Below, one piece after another: positions 54,527 to 62,311 of a stretch of 64,000 nt of DNA (position 1 is its first letter; every line of letters begins with the position of its first letter). The notes beneath the pieces were generated by a model. That model had not been told where the DNA came from. It was given only the letters and a program-made list of their open reading frames with translations, and did no database searches. Both the position numbers and the translations under genes were made by a program. The DNA comes from Solirubrobacter deserti (GTDB lineage Bacteria; Actinomycetota; Thermoleophilia; Solirubrobacterales; Solirubrobacteraceae): NCBI RefSeq assembly GCF_003344625.1, contig NZ_QPKJ02000002.1, positions 868,001-932,000 of the forward strand, read 5' to 3'.

Positions 54527-54780
54527 GCCGCCGCGGCGAACTCCGACAGCTTGCCGGCCTTGTCGAACGCGACCAGCTCCTGGTAGCCGCCGATCGACGT
54601 CCCCTCGATTACGACCTGGGGGAACGTCATCATGCCCGTCAGACGCACGAGCTCCGCACGGCCCTCAGGGTCCTTGGCGAGGTTGATCTCCTCGAAGGGA
54701 ACGCCTCGCTTGTTCAGGAGGGCTTTGGCGACGCGGCAATAGCCGCAGGGCTCGGTCGTGTAGACGGTGATCTGGCTCAT
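54523..54780 (-). CDS. Glutaredoxin
   Basis: An 85-residue thioredoxin-fold disulfide reductase. The active site CGYC is at 12-15 (TTEPCGYCRVAKALL), the cis-proline is in MTFPQVV, and the C-terminal GGYQELVAFDKAG completes the glutathione-binding side. It resembles monothiol/dithiol Grx of the GrxC type; Actinobacteria often use mycothiol, so the reductant partner is not certain. It is divergent from recO; the 21 bp between the two genes holds an inverted repeat. Confidence 0.88.
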   Translation of the reverse strand: MSQITVYTTEPCGYCRVAKALLNKRGVPFEEINLAKDPEGRAELVRLTGMMTFPQVVIEGTSIGGYQELVAFDKAGKLSEFAAAA

Positions 54781-54788
54781 GGCTTCAA

Positions 54789-54807
54789 AAAGGATAGTGC
54801 GATATCC
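54789..54807. promoter_or_regulatory. recO ribosome site and GGATA-N6-TATCC dyad
   Basis: AAAAGGA here lies 7-8 nt before ATA (54802), the only plausible first codon at the expected recO N-terminus. GGATA (54792-54796) and TATCC (54803-54807) form an inverted repeat spanning the same bases, so the region may also be an operator between the divergent grx and recO genes. Confidence 0.4.
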
Positions 54808-55524
54808 GGATCGGTAAAAACGGAAGGAATCGTTCTCCGCTCGATGCGCTACGGCGAAGCGGACCGCATCCTTCACTTGTATACCCCGGACCGGGGGCGA
54901 GTGAGCGCGATCGCGAAAGGCGTGCGCAAGGCCAAGTCGCGCTTCGGCGGGCGGCTGGAGCCGTTCTTCCAGCTGAACCTCGTCCTGTATGAGGGCCGCA
55001 GCGATCTGATGACGGTCACGTCCGTGGAGACGATCGCGGCGTATCCGCGCCTGCGCGAGGACGCTGCTGCGCTCGACGGCGCCGCGCGCGCCTGCGAGGC
55101 CGTCGCGCGCCTCTTCGACGACGGCGAGCCGCACGCCGGCGTCTACCACCTGCTCGCCAACGAGCTCGCGCTGCTCAACCGCGAGCCACAGCGGGCGGGC
55201 CGCGCCAACTCGCTCGCGTTCCGGCTCAAGCTCCTGCTGGCGGCCGGCTTCGCCCCGCACCTGGCGGCGTGCGCCTCCTGCGGCGAACGCGAGCACCTCG
55301 TCGGGTTCTCCGGCGCGGCGGGCGGCGTCGTCTGCGGCGCCTGCGAGGCGAGTGCGTTCCCGCTCGCGGAGGAGGCGCACGCCTTCATGGTCGCCGCGCT
55401 CGGCCGCCCGCTGGCAGAGACGCCCGAAGCGCCTCCGCTCGCCCTCGCACAGGCGGAACGCGCGATCACCGAGACGCTCGAGCACCACGCCCACCTGCGC
55501 CTGCGGCCGGTCGGCACGCGTTAG
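54802..55524 (+). CDS. recO: DNA repair protein RecO, apparently without a canonical start
   Basis: A 240-residue RecO (if started at ATA), which loads RecA onto SSB-coated DNA with RecR. The OB-fold opening KTEGIVLRSMRYGEADRILH and the RGRVSAIAKGVRKAKSRFGG segment are diagnostic. Zinc-finger cysteines are in ACASCGERE and VVCGACEAS. The codons before KTEGIV are ATA TCC GGA TCG GTA; there is no ATG, GTG or TTG. A good ribosome site precedes ATA 54802. The only ATG nearby (54844) would remove the first OB strand. The frame extends upstream only through the antisense grx region. Confidence 0.85.
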   Translation: MSGSVKTEGIVLRSMRYGEADRILHLYTPDRGRVSAIAKGVRKAKSRFGGRLEPFFQLNLVLYEGRSDLMTVTSVETIAAYPRLREDAAALDGAARACEAVARLFDDGEPHAGVYHLLANELALLNREPQRAGRANSLAFRLKLLLAAGFAPHLAACASCGEREHLVGFSGAAGGVVCGACEASAFPLAEEAHAFMVAALGRPLAETPEAPPLALAQAERAITETLEHHAHLRLRPVGTR

Positions 55525-56390
55525 CCCGCACCGGGGACCCCCAGCACGGCGATCAGCCGGCGCGCGGCCGGTGACGGCCGCCCGGCCGCCCACAGCACGA
55601 ACAGCGGCAGGGTGAGCCCGCCGGCGATCGGGCGGGCGACCACGCCGGGCGGCACGCCCGTGCCCTCGGGCATCAGATAGACGGCGTCCTCGGCGACGAG
55701 CTCGGACAGGATCACGCCCGTGCCGGTCACGCGCGCCTCGACGGGGATCGCGCCGGGCACCCGCGCGAGCAGCAGGTCGGTGAACGGCGTGCCCGGCGGG
55801 CTGGGGACGAGCAGCCGCTCGCCGACGAGGGCCGCCACCGAGACGGCGTCCTGCTTCGCGAGCCGGTGCGACGCCGGAAGGCAGCACACGACGGTCGAGG
55901 GGCGCAGCTCGTGCGTGCTGATCGCGTCCTCGTCGAGCCCACGGGCGCGTGTCAGCGCGACCTCGAGCTCCCCGGCGCGCAGCAGCGCGCGCAGCTGCGC
56001 CGGCCGAACCTCGTGAAAGGCCACGGCCACGCGCGAGGAGCTCGTCCGCAGCGCCCGTGCGGCGTCCGTGCGGTCGGTCAGGCCGATCGCGGGGGACACG
56101 CCGATCCGGATGGTTCCGGACAGCCCGGCCTCCACGTCCCGAACCTCGGCGAAGGCAACCTCGGCGCGGGCCAGTAGGTCGCGCGCGGACGCCAGCAGCG
56201 TCGTGCCCGCGGGCGTCAGGCGAACCTCGCGCGTCGTGCGCTCCAGCAGCACCACGCCGAGCTCGTCCTCGAGCGCCCGCACCGCTTTCGACGCCGCCTG
56301 CTGGCTGAGCCCGAGCTCCTCGGCGGCGCGGGTGAAGCTCAGCGCCTCGGCGACCGCCGTGAACGTCCGCAGCTGGGAGAGCTCAGGCAT
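55521..56390 (-). CDS. LysR family transcriptional regulator
   Basis: A 289-residue LysR-type regulator. The N-terminal winged helix is LRTFTAVAEALSFTRAAEEL, then QQAASKAVRALEDELGVVLL and the wing TTREVRLTPAG. The effector domain is two periplasmic-binding-like lobes (IRIGVSPAIGLTDRTDAA; EVALTRARGLDEDAI; VVCCLPASHRL). The inducer is unknown. It is divergent from two SDR genes across a 103-bp gap with a perfect inverted repeat, the usual layout for control of the divergent operon. Its stop overlaps that of recO by 4 bases, convergently. Confidence 0.9.
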   Translation of the reverse strand: MPELSQLRTFTAVAEALSFTRAAEELGLSQQAASKAVRALEDELGVVLLERTTREVRLTPAGTTLLASARDLLARAEVAFAEVRDVEAGLSGTIRIGVSPAIGLTDRTDAARALRTSSSRVAVAFHEVRPAQLRALLRAGELEVALTRARGLDEDAISTHELRPSTVVCCLPASHRLAKQDAVSVAALVGERLLVPSPPGTPFTDLLLARVPGAIPVEARVTGTGVILSELVAEDAVYLMPEGTGVPPGVVARPIAGGLTLPLFVLWAAGRPSPAARRLIAVLGVPGAG

Positions 56391-56455
56391 TCACCACCTC
56401 CGGTGGACGCTTCACACCCGCGCGTTGTTGGGAAATCCGGGCTTTCGCGGGCATC

Positions 56456-56480
56456 ATCGGAGGCACTTCTTCCCTCCGAT
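56456..56480. promoter_or_regulatory. Inverted repeat between the LysR gene and the SDR operon
   Basis: ATCGGAGG (56456-56463) and CCTCCGAT (56473-56480) form an 8-bp perfect inverted repeat with a 9-nt spacer, 13 nt before the SDR start codon. It may be a LysR site or a 5' leader stem; its position near the start codon favours a translational or repressive role. Confidence 0.45.
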
Positions 56481-56493
56481 CACGAGGTTCCAG

Positions 56494-57243
56494 ATGACTT
56501 CTTCCGCACCTGGCGGCACGGGCGCCCCTGCCCGCGTCGCGATCGTCACCGGCGGCTCGCGCGGCATCGGGCGCGAGATCGTGGGACGGCTCGCCCGCGA
56601 GGGCTACGCCGTCGTCGTCAACTACGCCGGCAACACCGAAGAGGCCGAGGCCGCCGCCCGCGAAGCGGGCAACGCGATCGCGGTCCAGGCCGACGTGGCC
56701 GACGAGACGGCCGTGGCGGCACTGTTCGACGCCGCCGAGGAACGCTTCGGGGGCGTAGATGTGGTCGTGCACGCCGCGGGGCGCATGACGCTCGCGCCCG
56801 TTGCCGAGCTCGACCTCGACGAGCTCGACGCGCTGCACCGCACCAACATCCGCGGCACGTTCGTCGTCGCCCAGCAGGCCGCGCGGCGCCTGCGGCCGGG
56901 CGGCGCCCTGCTCACGTTCTCGAGCTCGGTGGTCGGGCTGGCGCTTCCGACCTACGCCGCGTACGCGGCCAGCAAGGGCGCGGTCGAGGCGACGACGCTC
57001 GTGCTCGCGCGCGAGCTGCGCGGGCGCGACGTGACGGTCAACACGGTCGCGCCCGGCCCGACCGCCACCGCCCTGTTCCTCGACGGCAAGGACGAGGAGA
57101 CGATCGACCGGATGGCCAAGCAGCCGCCGCTTGAGCGCCTCGGCCGGCCGCAGGACATCGCCGAGGTCGTCGCGTTCCTCGCGAGCCCGGCCGGCCACTG
57201 GGTCAACGGCCAGATCATCCGCGCCAACGGAGGCATCGTCTAA
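56494..57243 (+). CDS. SDR oxidoreductase, FabG-like
   Basis: A 249-residue classical short-chain dehydrogenase. Cofactor motif TGGSRGIG (19-26), HAAG (93-96), Ser at about 143-145 (TFSSSVVG), Tyr157 and Lys161 (YAASK), and the end WVNGQIIRANGGIV as in FabG-like enzymes. Residue VVNYAGNTEE suggests an NADP-preferring pocket. GAGG precedes the ATG at 56494. It is probably regulated by the divergent LysR protein. The next SDR gene starts at the base after its stop, so the two form one operon; the substrate is unknown. Confidence 0.87.
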   Translation: MTSSAPGGTGAPARVAIVTGGSRGIGREIVGRLAREGYAVVVNYAGNTEEAEAAAREAGNAIAVQADVADETAVAALFDAAEERFGGVDVVVHAAGRMTLAPVAELDLDELDALHRTNIRGTFVVAQQAARRLRPGGALLTFSSSVVGLALPTYAAYAASKGAVEATTLVLARELRGRDVTVNTVAPGPTATALFLDGKDEETIDRMAKQPPLERLGRPQDIAEVVAFLASPAGHWVNGQIIRANGGIV

Positions 57244-58110
57244 GTGCACGTTCTCGTCACCGGCGCCTCCAGCGGGTTCGGCGCCCTCACCGTCCGGGCC
57301 CTGGGCGCGCGCGGCCACACCGTCTATGCCGGGATGCGCGACATCGGGGAGCGCAACGCCGCCGCGGCCGCCGCGCTGGGCGACGAACCCGGCGACCTGC
57401 GCGCGGTCGAGCTCGACGTCACCGACCAGGACTCCGTCGCCGCGGCGATCGGCGGACTCGAGCACCTCGACGCGATCGTCCACAACGCGGGGCACATGGT
57501 GCTCGGCCCGGCTGAGGCGTTCGTGCCGGAGCAGTGGCACGAGCTCTACGACGTCAACGTCGTCGGGGCCCAGCGTGTGAACCGGGCCGCGCTGCCGCGG
57601 CTGCGCGCGCAGGGCGGCGGCCTGCTGGTATGGGTCGGCAGCTCGAGCACCCGCGGCGGCTGCCCGCCGTTCCTCGCCCCGTACTTCGCGGCCAAGGCGG
57701 CGATGGACGCGCTCGCCGTCAGCTACGCGGCGGAGCTCATCCGCTTCGGGATCGACACCACGATCGTCGTCCCGGGCGCCTTCACGTCCGGAACCAACCA
57801 CTTCGCCCATGCGGGCGCGCCCGCCGACACGGACCGGGCCGCCGACTACGACGAGCGCTACGGCACGTTCATGCAGGAGCTGGCCCCGCGCCTCGCGCGG
57901 CTCACGCCCGAGGACGCCGACGCGGGCGCCGTCGCGGAGAAAATCGCCCGCGTGATCGACCTGCCCGCCGGAAAGCGGCCGTTCCGCACCCACGTCGATC
58001 CGACCCGCGACGGCAGCGAGGTCGTGTCCGCCGTCGCCGACCGCATCCGCGTGGAGTTCTTCCGCCGCGCCGGAATCGACGACCTGCTCACACCGCACGC
58101 CGCCCTCTGA
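57244..58110 (+). CDS. SDR oxidoreductase, second gene of the LysR-linked operon
   Basis: A 288-residue short-chain dehydrogenase, longer than the first. Motifs: TGASSGFG (6-13), HNAG (80-83), Ser133-135 (VGSSSTRGG), Tyr147 and Lys151 (YFAAK). The C-terminal extension (about residues 200-288: DERYGTFMQELAPRLARLTP, EKIARVIDLPAGKRPFRTHV) is that of the group often annotated as retinol- or aldehyde-type SDRs. It starts with GTG at 57244, right after the previous stop codon. Substrate unknown; joint action on one compound is inference. Confidence 0.85.
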   Translation: MHVLVTGASSGFGALTVRALGARGHTVYAGMRDIGERNAAAAAALGDEPGDLRAVELDVTDQDSVAAAIGGLEHLDAIVHNAGHMVLGPAEAFVPEQWHELYDVNVVGAQRVNRAALPRLRAQGGGLLVWVGSSSTRGGCPPFLAPYFAAKAAMDALAVSYAAELIRFGIDTTIVVPGAFTSGTNHFAHAGAPADTDRAADYDERYGTFMQELAPRLARLTPEDADAGAVAEKIARVIDLPAGKRPFRTHVDPTRDGSEVVSAVADRIRVEFFRRAGIDDLLTPHAAL

Positions 58111-58168
58111 CGCACGGACCCGGCCGGCCACTGACCAGGTTCCGGCACGTTCGTGCGGGGCTGGCATA

Positions 58169-58174
58169 TAGGCT
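58169..58174 (+). promoter_or_regulatory. Putative -10 box (TAGGCT, 8 nt before ATG)
   Basis: TAGGCT lies 8 nt before the ATG at 58183, the same spacing as at 813 and 13730. It suggests a leaderless transcript of the second DUF6636-type gene. Confidence 0.4.
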
Positions 58175-58182
58175 CCGCGCCG

Positions 58183-58569
58183 ATGAGTCGGTTCTCTGTC
58201 GCGCTCGCCCTGACGCTCGCGGGGGTGGCCGCCGCGGCCGCTCCCGCCGATGCCGCCCTGCGGGAATTCCGCTCGCCCACCGGCAAGCTCGCCTGCATGT
58301 TCTACTCCGACGAGCGGGTGCCACGGCAGGTGCGCTGCGAGTGGCGGGGCGGAGCCGATCGCGCCGTCCAGCTCAACGAGACGGGCAAGGGGCGGCGGAT
58401 CAAGATCACCGACACCGTGTTCAACCCCGACGCCAAGCCGCTGGCCTACGGAAAGAGCACGACCTTCGGGCGCCTGAAGTGCACGTCGCGGAGAAGCGGC
58501 ATCACGTGCAAGAGCCTGCGGTCGGGCCACGGCTTCACCGTCTCCACCACCAAACAGCGGGTGTTCTGA
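58183..58569 (+). CDS. Secreted DUF6636-type small protein, second copy
   Basis: A 128-residue exported protein, paralogue of the one at 1754-2200. A signal peptide (residues 1-23, ending PADAA) precedes F-R-SPTGKLACMFY, a VRCEWRGG Cys, the QLNETGKGRRIKI segment shared with the first copy, an AYGKST turn and the ending LKCTSRRSGITCKSLRSGHGF. Disulfide-forming cysteines are conserved. Function unknown; the family is frequent in secretomes of this lineage. Only 3 nt separate it from ppdK, but a role in carbon metabolism is not implied. Confidence 0.8.
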   Translation: MSRFSVALALTLAGVAAAAAPADAALREFRSPTGKLACMFYSDERVPRQVRCEWRGGADRAVQLNETGKGRRIKITDTVFNPDAKPLAYGKSTTFGRLKCTSRRSGITCKSLRSGHGFTVSTTKQRVF

Positions 58570-58572
58570 GCC

Positions 58573-61245
58573 ATGTCCGACAAGTGGGTGTACGACTTCT
58601 CCGAAGGCTCGAAGGACATGCGGGAGCTGCTCGGCGGCAAGGGCGCGAACGTCGCCGAGATGACCCGCGTGCTCGGCGCGGACCGCGTCCCGGCGGGCTT
58701 CACGATCACCACCGAGGCGTGCGTCGCCTACATGAAGGCCGATCAAACCGAGCCCGAGGGGATGGCCGACGAGGTCGCCGAGGCGCTCGAGCGCCTGCAG
58801 GAGCACACGGGCAAGCGGCTCGGCGACGACGACGATCCGCTGCTGGTCTCCGTCCGCTCCGGCGCGCGCGAGTCGATGCCCGGCATGCTCGACACGGTTC
58901 TGAACCTCGGCATGAACGACCGCTCCGTCGAGGGCCTGGCCAAGGCGACGGAGAACGATCGCTTCGCGTGGGACTCCTACCGGCGCTTCCTGCAGATGTT
59001 CGGCAACGTCAGCCGCGGCATCGACGGCGAGGCGTTCGAGCAGGCGATCGCGGACGTCAAGGCCGACCGCGGCGTCGAGGAGGACACCGACCTCGACACG
59101 GACGCGCTCAAGGCGCTCGTCGACCGCTTCAAGGCGCTCTACAAGGAGCACACCGACGAGGAGTTCCCGCAGGACCCGCAGGAGCAGCTGCGGCTCGCCA
59201 TCCGCGCCGTGTTCGACTCCTGGACGGGCGACCGGGCCAAGGAGTACCGCCGCATCAATCGCATCCCGGACGACTGGGGCACGGCGGTCAACGTCCAGCA
59301 GATGGTGTTCGGCAACAAGGGCGACACGTCGGGGTCGGGCGTGGCGTTCAGCCGCGACGAGGTGACGGGCGCGCCGGAGCCGTCCGGTGACTTCCTGCCC
59401 AACGCCCAGGGCGAGGACGTCGTGTCCGGCGCGCGCACGCCGCGCGACATCGCGGAGATGAAGGAGTGGCTGCCCGACGCCTACGAGCAGCTGATGGACA
59501 TCCTCAAGACGCTCGAGCAGCACTACGGGGACATGCAGGACACCGAGTTCACGGTGGAGGAGGGGCAGCTGTACATGCTCCAGACCCGTGACGCCAAGCG
59601 GCCGGCGCAGGCCGCGGTGCGCTTCGCGCGCGACGCCGTCGACGAAGGGCTGCTCGAGCGCGAGCAGGCGCTCATGACCGTCGACGCCGAGATGCTCACC
59701 GCGCTGCTGGTCAAGACCTTCGATCCCGGCGCGAACTACGAGGTGATCGCCACGGGCGTCCCCGCCGCTCCGGGCGGCGCCAAGGGCGAGGTGGTGTTCA
59801 CGGCGCGCGACGCCATCGACGCCGCCGCCGAGGGTCGCGACGTGGTGCTCGTCCGTCCGGACACGAACGCCAACGACGTCGGCGGCTTCCACGCCGCCAA
59901 GGGCATCCTCACCAGCCTCGGCGGCAAGGCCAGCCACGCGGCGCTCGTCGCCCGCGGCATGGGCGTCCCGTGCGTGACGGCCGCCTCCGAGCTCAAGATC
60001 AACCTCGAGGACAAGTGCATCCGCGTCGGCGAGCGCACGATCGGCGAGGGCGACTTCATCGCCATCAACGGCACCAACGGCGAGGTCACGCTCGACGACG
60101 TCCCGCTCGTCGACCCCACCGAGGACCCGGCCTTCGACGAGATCCTCAAGGCGTTCGAGACCGTGCTCGGCTGGGCCGACGATGTCCGCCGGCTCGGCGT
60201 GCGCACCAACGCGGACACGCCGGCCGATGCGCGCAAGGCGCGCGAGCTGGGCGCGGAGGGCATCGGCCTGTGCCGGACCGAGCACATGTTCATGGCCGAG
60301 GACCGCCAGCCGAAGATGCGGCGGATGATCATGTCCGGCACCCGGGACGCGCGCAAGGAGGCGCTGGCGGAGCTGCTGCCGTTGCAGCAGGAGGACTTCG
60401 AGGGGCTCTTTGAGGCGATGAAAGGCCTTCCGGTGACGATCCGGCTGCTGGATCCGCCGCTGCACGAGTTCCTCCCGAACCTGCCGGACCTGGCGGCGCA
60501 CGTCGAGCGCGCGCGGATCGAGGTCTCCGCCGACCTGGACGAGCTGGAGACGCTGCTGGAGACGACCGAGCGCATCTCGGAGGAGAACCCGATGCTGGGC
60601 ACGCGCGGGTGCCGGCTCGGAATCCTCTACCCCGAGATCTACGAGATGCAGGTCCACGCGATCATGCGCGCGGCGAAGGCGATGGACGAGCCTCCGCACC
60701 CCGAGATCATGATCCCGCTCGTCGACTACGAGCACGAGATCGAGCTGATGCGGGAGCTCGTGGTCCGGATCGGGGACGAGGAAGGGCTGCACGAGATAGA
60801 GGACTACACCGTCGGGACGATGATCGAGCTGCCCAGAGCGTGTTTTGTTGCAGATCGCATCGCAAAATTTGCAGACTTCTTCTCTTTCGGCACGAATGAC
60901 CTGACCCAGACGGCGCTCGGGTTCTCCCGCGACGACGTCGAGTCCAAGTTCGTGCCCGTCTACATGGAGCGCAAGATCATCGAGCGCTCGCCGTTCGAGA
61001 CGATCGACAAGCCGGGTGTGGGGTGGCTCGTGCGCCTGGCCGCGTGGGTGGGCCGCGAGTCGCGTCCGGACCTCAAGCTCGGCATCTGCGGCGAGCACGG
61101 CGGCGACCCCGACTCGATCGAGTTCTTCCATATGGCCGGCCTGGACTACGTGTCCTGCTCGCCGTTCCGGGTGCCGATCGCGCGAGTGGCGGCCGCGCAG
61201 GCGGCGATCATCCATGCCAACGATCGGTCATGGGCTGACGCATGA
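58573..61245 (+). CDS. ppdK: Pyruvate, phosphate dikinase
   Basis: An 890-residue enzyme that interconverts pyruvate, ATP and phosphate with phosphoenolpyruvate, AMP and pyrophosphate. The N-terminal ATP-grasp domain has LLGGKGANVAEMTRVLG and NKGDTSGSGVAFSRD. The swivelling domain carries the phosphorylated His at about 454 (GGKASHAALVARGMGVPC). The C-terminal PEP barrel has the metal-site FSFGTNDLTQTALGFSRDD and the catalytic Cys at about 839 (GICGEHGGDP). A 60-nt stretch at 60841-60900 is only 43 percent GC, in the middle of the conserved GTND region; see findings. It probably serves glycolysis/gluconeogenesis. Confidence 0.96.
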   Translation: MSDKWVYDFSEGSKDMRELLGGKGANVAEMTRVLGADRVPAGFTITTEACVAYMKADQTEPEGMADEVAEALERLQEHTGKRLGDDDDPLLVSVRSGARESMPGMLDTVLNLGMNDRSVEGLAKATENDRFAWDSYRRFLQMFGNVSRGIDGEAFEQAIADVKADRGVEEDTDLDTDALKALVDRFKALYKEHTDEEFPQDPQEQLRLAIRAVFDSWTGDRAKEYRRINRIPDDWGTAVNVQQMVFGNKGDTSGSGVAFSRDEVTGAPEPSGDFLPNAQGEDVVSGARTPRDIAEMKEWLPDAYEQLMDILKTLEQHYGDMQDTEFTVEEGQLYMLQTRDAKRPAQAAVRFARDAVDEGLLEREQALMTVDAEMLTALLVKTFDPGANYEVIATGVPAAPGGAKGEVVFTARDAIDAAAEGRDVVLVRPDTNANDVGGFHAAKGILTSLGGKASHAALVARGMGVPCVTAASELKINLEDKCIRVGERTIGEGDFIAINGTNGEVTLDDVPLVDPTEDPAFDEILKAFETVLGWADDVRRLGVRTNADTPADARKARELGAEGIGLCRTEHMFMAEDRQPKMRRMIMSGTRDARKEALAELLPLQQEDFEGLFEAMKGLPVTIRLLDPPLHEFLPNLPDLAAHVERARIEVSADLDELETLLETTERISEENPMLGTRGCRLGILYPEIYEMQVHAIMRAAKAMDEPPHPEIMIPLVDYEHEIELMRELVVRIGDEEGLHEIEDYTVGTMIELPRACFVADRIAKFADFFSFGTNDLTQTALGFSRDDVESKFVPVYMERKIIERSPFETIDKPGVGWLVRLAAWVGRESRPDLKLGICGEHGGDPDSIEFFHMAGLDYVSCSPFRVPIARVAAAQAAIIHANDRSWADA

Positions 61246-61302
61246 ATGCAAAGACTTCGTGCCGACTTTGCGCAGTCGGCCGAAGTCGTCGTCGGCGGCG
61301 GT

Positions 61303-61308
61303 CAGAAT
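61303..61308 (+). promoter_or_regulatory. Putative -10 box of dgt (CAGAAT, 7 nt before GTG)
   Basis: CAGAAT overlaps the alternative ATG at 61307 and lies 7 nt before GTG 61316. The CAGAAT-N7-GTGAGC pattern is the same as ahead of deoB, which favours GTG 61316 as the dgt start. Confidence 0.4.
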
Positions 61309-61315
61309 GGGTCGC

Positions 61316-62311
61316 GTGAGCGCTCCGACCGTCAGCGATTTCGCCGCGATGCAGCAGGCCCGGGAGGCCGCGTGGCTCTCGCCGCTGGCCACGCCGTCCT
61401 ACCCGGCGCGGCGCGAGCGCGAGGAGCCCCACAGCGGTGTGCGCACGCCGTTCCAGCGCGACCGTGACCGGATCGTGCACTCGAAGGCGTTCCGGCGGCT
61501 CAAGCACAAGACGCAGGTGTTCGTGGCGCCCGAGGGCGACCACTTCCGCACGCGGCTCACGCACACGCTGGAGGTCACGGGGATCTCGCGGACGGTCGCG
61601 CGGGCGCTGCGGCTCAACGAGGACCTGACGGAAGCGATCGGGCTCGGGCACGACGTCGGGCACCCGCCGTTCGGGCACCTCGGCGAGGACATCCTCGATC
61701 GGGCGGGACGGGAGCGCTTCGGTCGCGGCTTCCGGCACAACGAGCATTCGCTGCGGGTGGTGTCCGCGCTCGAGGGCCTGAACCTGACCGAGCCGGTGCG
61801 TGACGGCATCCTGCGCCACAGCTCCGGCGCGGGCGAGCCGGCGACGCTGGAGGGCAAGATCGTCCGGCTCGTGGATCGGATCGCCTACATCAACCACGAC
61901 ATCGACGACGCGCTGCGGGCCGGGATCCTCGCTGTCGAGGACCTTCCGGCCGAGGAGATCGCGATCCTCGGACCGACCGGGCCGGCGCGCATCGACACGC
62001 TTGTGCACGACCTCGTGGCGCACTCGGAAGCGGCCGGGGACATCGTGCAGAGCGAGGAGGTCGGGCGCGCGATGTACGCGCTGCGCTCGTTCATGTTCGA
62101 GCGGGTGTACCTGGGGCCGGCGCAGCGCGAGCAGGCCGAGCGGGTCGAGCGCGTGCTCCGCGGACTCTTCGACTGGTACTGCGAGCATCCGGACGAGCTG
62201 CCGCCGGGCGAGATGCCGGAGCGTGTGATCGACTATCTGGCGGGGATGACCGACCGGTTCGCGATCCGGGCCTGGACGGAGCGCTTCGTGCCGCAGGGCC
62301 TGGCGCGCTGA
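61316..62311 (+). CDS. dgt: Deoxyguanosinetriphosphate triphosphohydrolase-like protein
   Basis: A 331-residue HD-domain phosphohydrolase that splits dNTPs to nucleoside and triphosphate. The metal-binding residues are in RTRLTHTLEVTGISRTVA (His), GLGHDVGHPPFGHLGED (HD pair plus His) and a late Asp in RIAYINHDIDDALRAG. GFRHNEHSLRVV is also typical of the dgt family. GTG 61316 is preferred to ATG 61307 because a CAGAAT box lies 7 nt before it. The TGA shares a base with the dnaG ATG, the conserved dgt-dnaG pair of Actinobacteria. Confidence 0.92.
   Translation: MSAPTVSDFAAMQQAREAAWLSPLATPSYPARREREEPHSGVRTPFQRDRDRIVHSKAFRRLKHKTQVFVAPEGDHFRTRLTHTLEVTGISRTVARALRLNEDLTEAIGLGHDVGHPPFGHLGEDILDRAGRERFGRGFRHNEHSLRVVSALEGLNLTEPVRDGILRHSSGAGEPATLEGKIVRLVDRIAYINHDIDDALRAGILAVEDLPAEEIAILGPTGPARIDTLVHDLVAHSEAAGDIVQSEEVGRAMYALRSFMFERVYLGPAQREQAERVERVLRGLFDWYCEHPDELPPGEMPERVIDYLAGMTDRFAIRAWTERFVPQGLAR

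Noticed and set aside
54493..54801. A far-upstream start for recO
   Set aside because: The added residues are the antisense of the glutaredoxin gene and its downstream neighbour and show no RecO homology.
56383..61215. A 1610-codon open frame antisense to the SDR genes and ppdK
   Set aside because: The composition is Arg/Ala/Val/Asp-rich shadow sequence with no domain, and the plus strand carries clear conserved genes over the whole length.
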